From: Benincasa hispida
Taxonomy: Eukaryota; Streptophyta; Magnoliopsida; Cucurbitales; Cucurbitaceae
DNA: 64,000 nucleotides
Direction: 5' to 3'
Assembly (NCBI RefSeq): GCF_009727055.1
Contig: NC_052352.1
Location: 22,152,443-22,216,442, forward strand
Shown: positions 62,708 to 64,000 of the stretch, in pieces
How positions within the stretch are numbered: the stretch's first letter is position 1
Layout of the letters: each line of letters starts with the position of its first letter
Made by a program: the position numbers and the translations under genes
The notes under the pieces: generated by a model
The model's input: the letters and a program-made list of their open reading frames with translations, nothing else
What the model was told of the DNA's origin: nothing
The model's database searches: none

Positions 62708-64000
62708 TGTTGGGGTTGATGTCCTAAATCTCGTGTGTTTTGTAGTTTATAATTGTAATATACAAACAACTTATTTATTTATTAAAATCCAGAGGCATTT
62801 TATTCGACATTTAGTAGCATTAACCCATATACCAATAAACTAACATCCAAGGTTATCTTCTATAACTTAAACATGTATGTAAAGACAAACAGGTGGACCA
62901 TATTTAAGTGATAACCTAAATGGTCTGTAGTAGATGGATAAGGCTGGATACCTTATCCTTGTGACGCTACGAATATGACCTGCTTTGCAAATGTTACAGT
63001 TGTTATAAAGTGCTACAAATGATCTGATCCTGATCATTCATGTGGAGACATGTGAGCGGGGTGTTCTATATAAAAGGGTTTGTATAAGATTGAACCAGAA
63101 GATGAATAGTCTTATTATATAACACCGCTAATAGTAGAGACTTACATTTCACTAGGATGACCATAGGTGGCATGACCTGAATCCTGAGTGAGTTGTGAAC
63201 TCTTGCCTATGAAGGCGGTCCTTTGATTTGTATAGGTGAAAGTGGCTAGATTGCCTACTCAATAAGTCTACGTTTTGAGGATTCGTCTGATTGGGGAGCT
63301 AGGAATATAGCTACACAAGACAAAATTCACTCCTTCCCTAATGCCAGGGTAAATAGATAAATTGTTCCCTTAAGGGTTGATTCCGGGGCTTGAACAATAT
63401 AGCGCCACACCCTCTCTTGGCCCGAGAGGGGTTTTGGTCATAATTGGACTATGACTTATTGTTCATTAGAGGAATCAGTGGTACTTAACGAGTTAGATGT
63501 AACTATAGGAACAAAATGATAATTTTGGCTCAGCTGTAGTTACAAGCAATTTGTGAAGGGTCATCGCACGATTGACTGGTTATATCCAGTGGATACAGAA
63601 ATATATCTGTAGTGCGAAGAGTGCAGCTATTGGTCTTTAGTGAAGTGACCGACAGTTAATGGATGTTGAATATTTTAGTTAAAGAAGTTTAATTAATTAT
63701 TCAAGTACCATTGAAGCTTCCATCTATAGGTCCATAAGGTCTCCTTTGTAGCTTAATAGGGATTATTGAGAATTAATTTTGGAGTAATTTTAATTGTTCA
63801 AATTAACTGAGGGAATTAATTATATATGATATAATTAATTTAACTTAATTATATATGGTATAATTAATATAATATATTTGATACATTATAATATAAAGTT
63901 TATTTGAGACGAAACTTTTGAATATGATTCAAATATAAAATTATATAGATGAGATTCATATAATTAAATTTAGTATAAATGTGATTTATATTAAATGCCA
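62708..64000 (+). mobile_element. Copia LTR, cut by the window end
   Basis: It starts TGTTGGGGTTGATGTC at 62708 and follows the order of the LTR at 39,028 through the conserved 1.1 kb into the AT-rich part. The right end lies outside the window. Confidence 0.75.

Overview
The window is nuclear DNA of a dicot plant. The base composition is AT-rich, the two intact genes have many GT-AG introns, and a large block is nested, decayed retroelements. The LTR families and the short 'tatcag' repeats look cucurbit-like to me, but that is an impression and not a test result. All coordinates come from reading the sequence by eye. Both full gene models close in frame across every splice junction, which is strong internal support.

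Left part (1-27,000). A decayed oleosin gene lies at about 2.0-2.4 kb. A 22-exon minus-strand gene follows (22,628 down to 3,137). It encodes a 1,449-residue secreted or membrane protein of the plant glycine-rich, ephrin-receptor-like family (Arabidopsis AT5G11700 type). Its introns hold a 496-bp Mutator-type MITE with a perfect 9-bp target duplication, a 1.9-kb non-autonomous LTR retroelement, and an 81-bp-period duplication that copies a 5' splice site. Two G-boxes lie upstream of it.

Middle part (27,012-36,690). A seven-exon minus-strand gene encodes a 564-residue plastid RNA polymerase sigma factor, best matched to SIG3. Its last intron is 6.3 kb because a nearly full-length, dead L1-type LINE (5.8 kb, same strand) sits in it, bounded by an 11-bp target duplication. 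The spliced product would still be intact.

Right part (38,500-64,000). No host gene is seen. The region is layered retroelements. It has at least eight copies or fragments of one or two related Copia LTR families (full length about 2.0-2.1 kb), two broken Copia elements, one gypsy element that has lost its reverse transcriptase and carries a 2.1-kb solo LTR, another gypsy-type LTR with its primer-binding site, and a fragment resembling a Ulp1-type protease from a DNA transposon. The LTRs and one leader carry a dense degenerate array of the 14-bp palindrome TAAACGATCGTTTA. I cannot match this array to a known function, and it is the most unusual sequence signal in the window.

Assembly artefacts are visible. 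A complete Nextera mate-pair junction adapter is embedded at 38,692-38,729. Two single-N gaps (18,342 and 51,650) are each flanked by a direct duplication. I found no evidence for a new multi-gene system. The interest lies in the palindrome array, the transposon history inside two host genes, and the artefacts.
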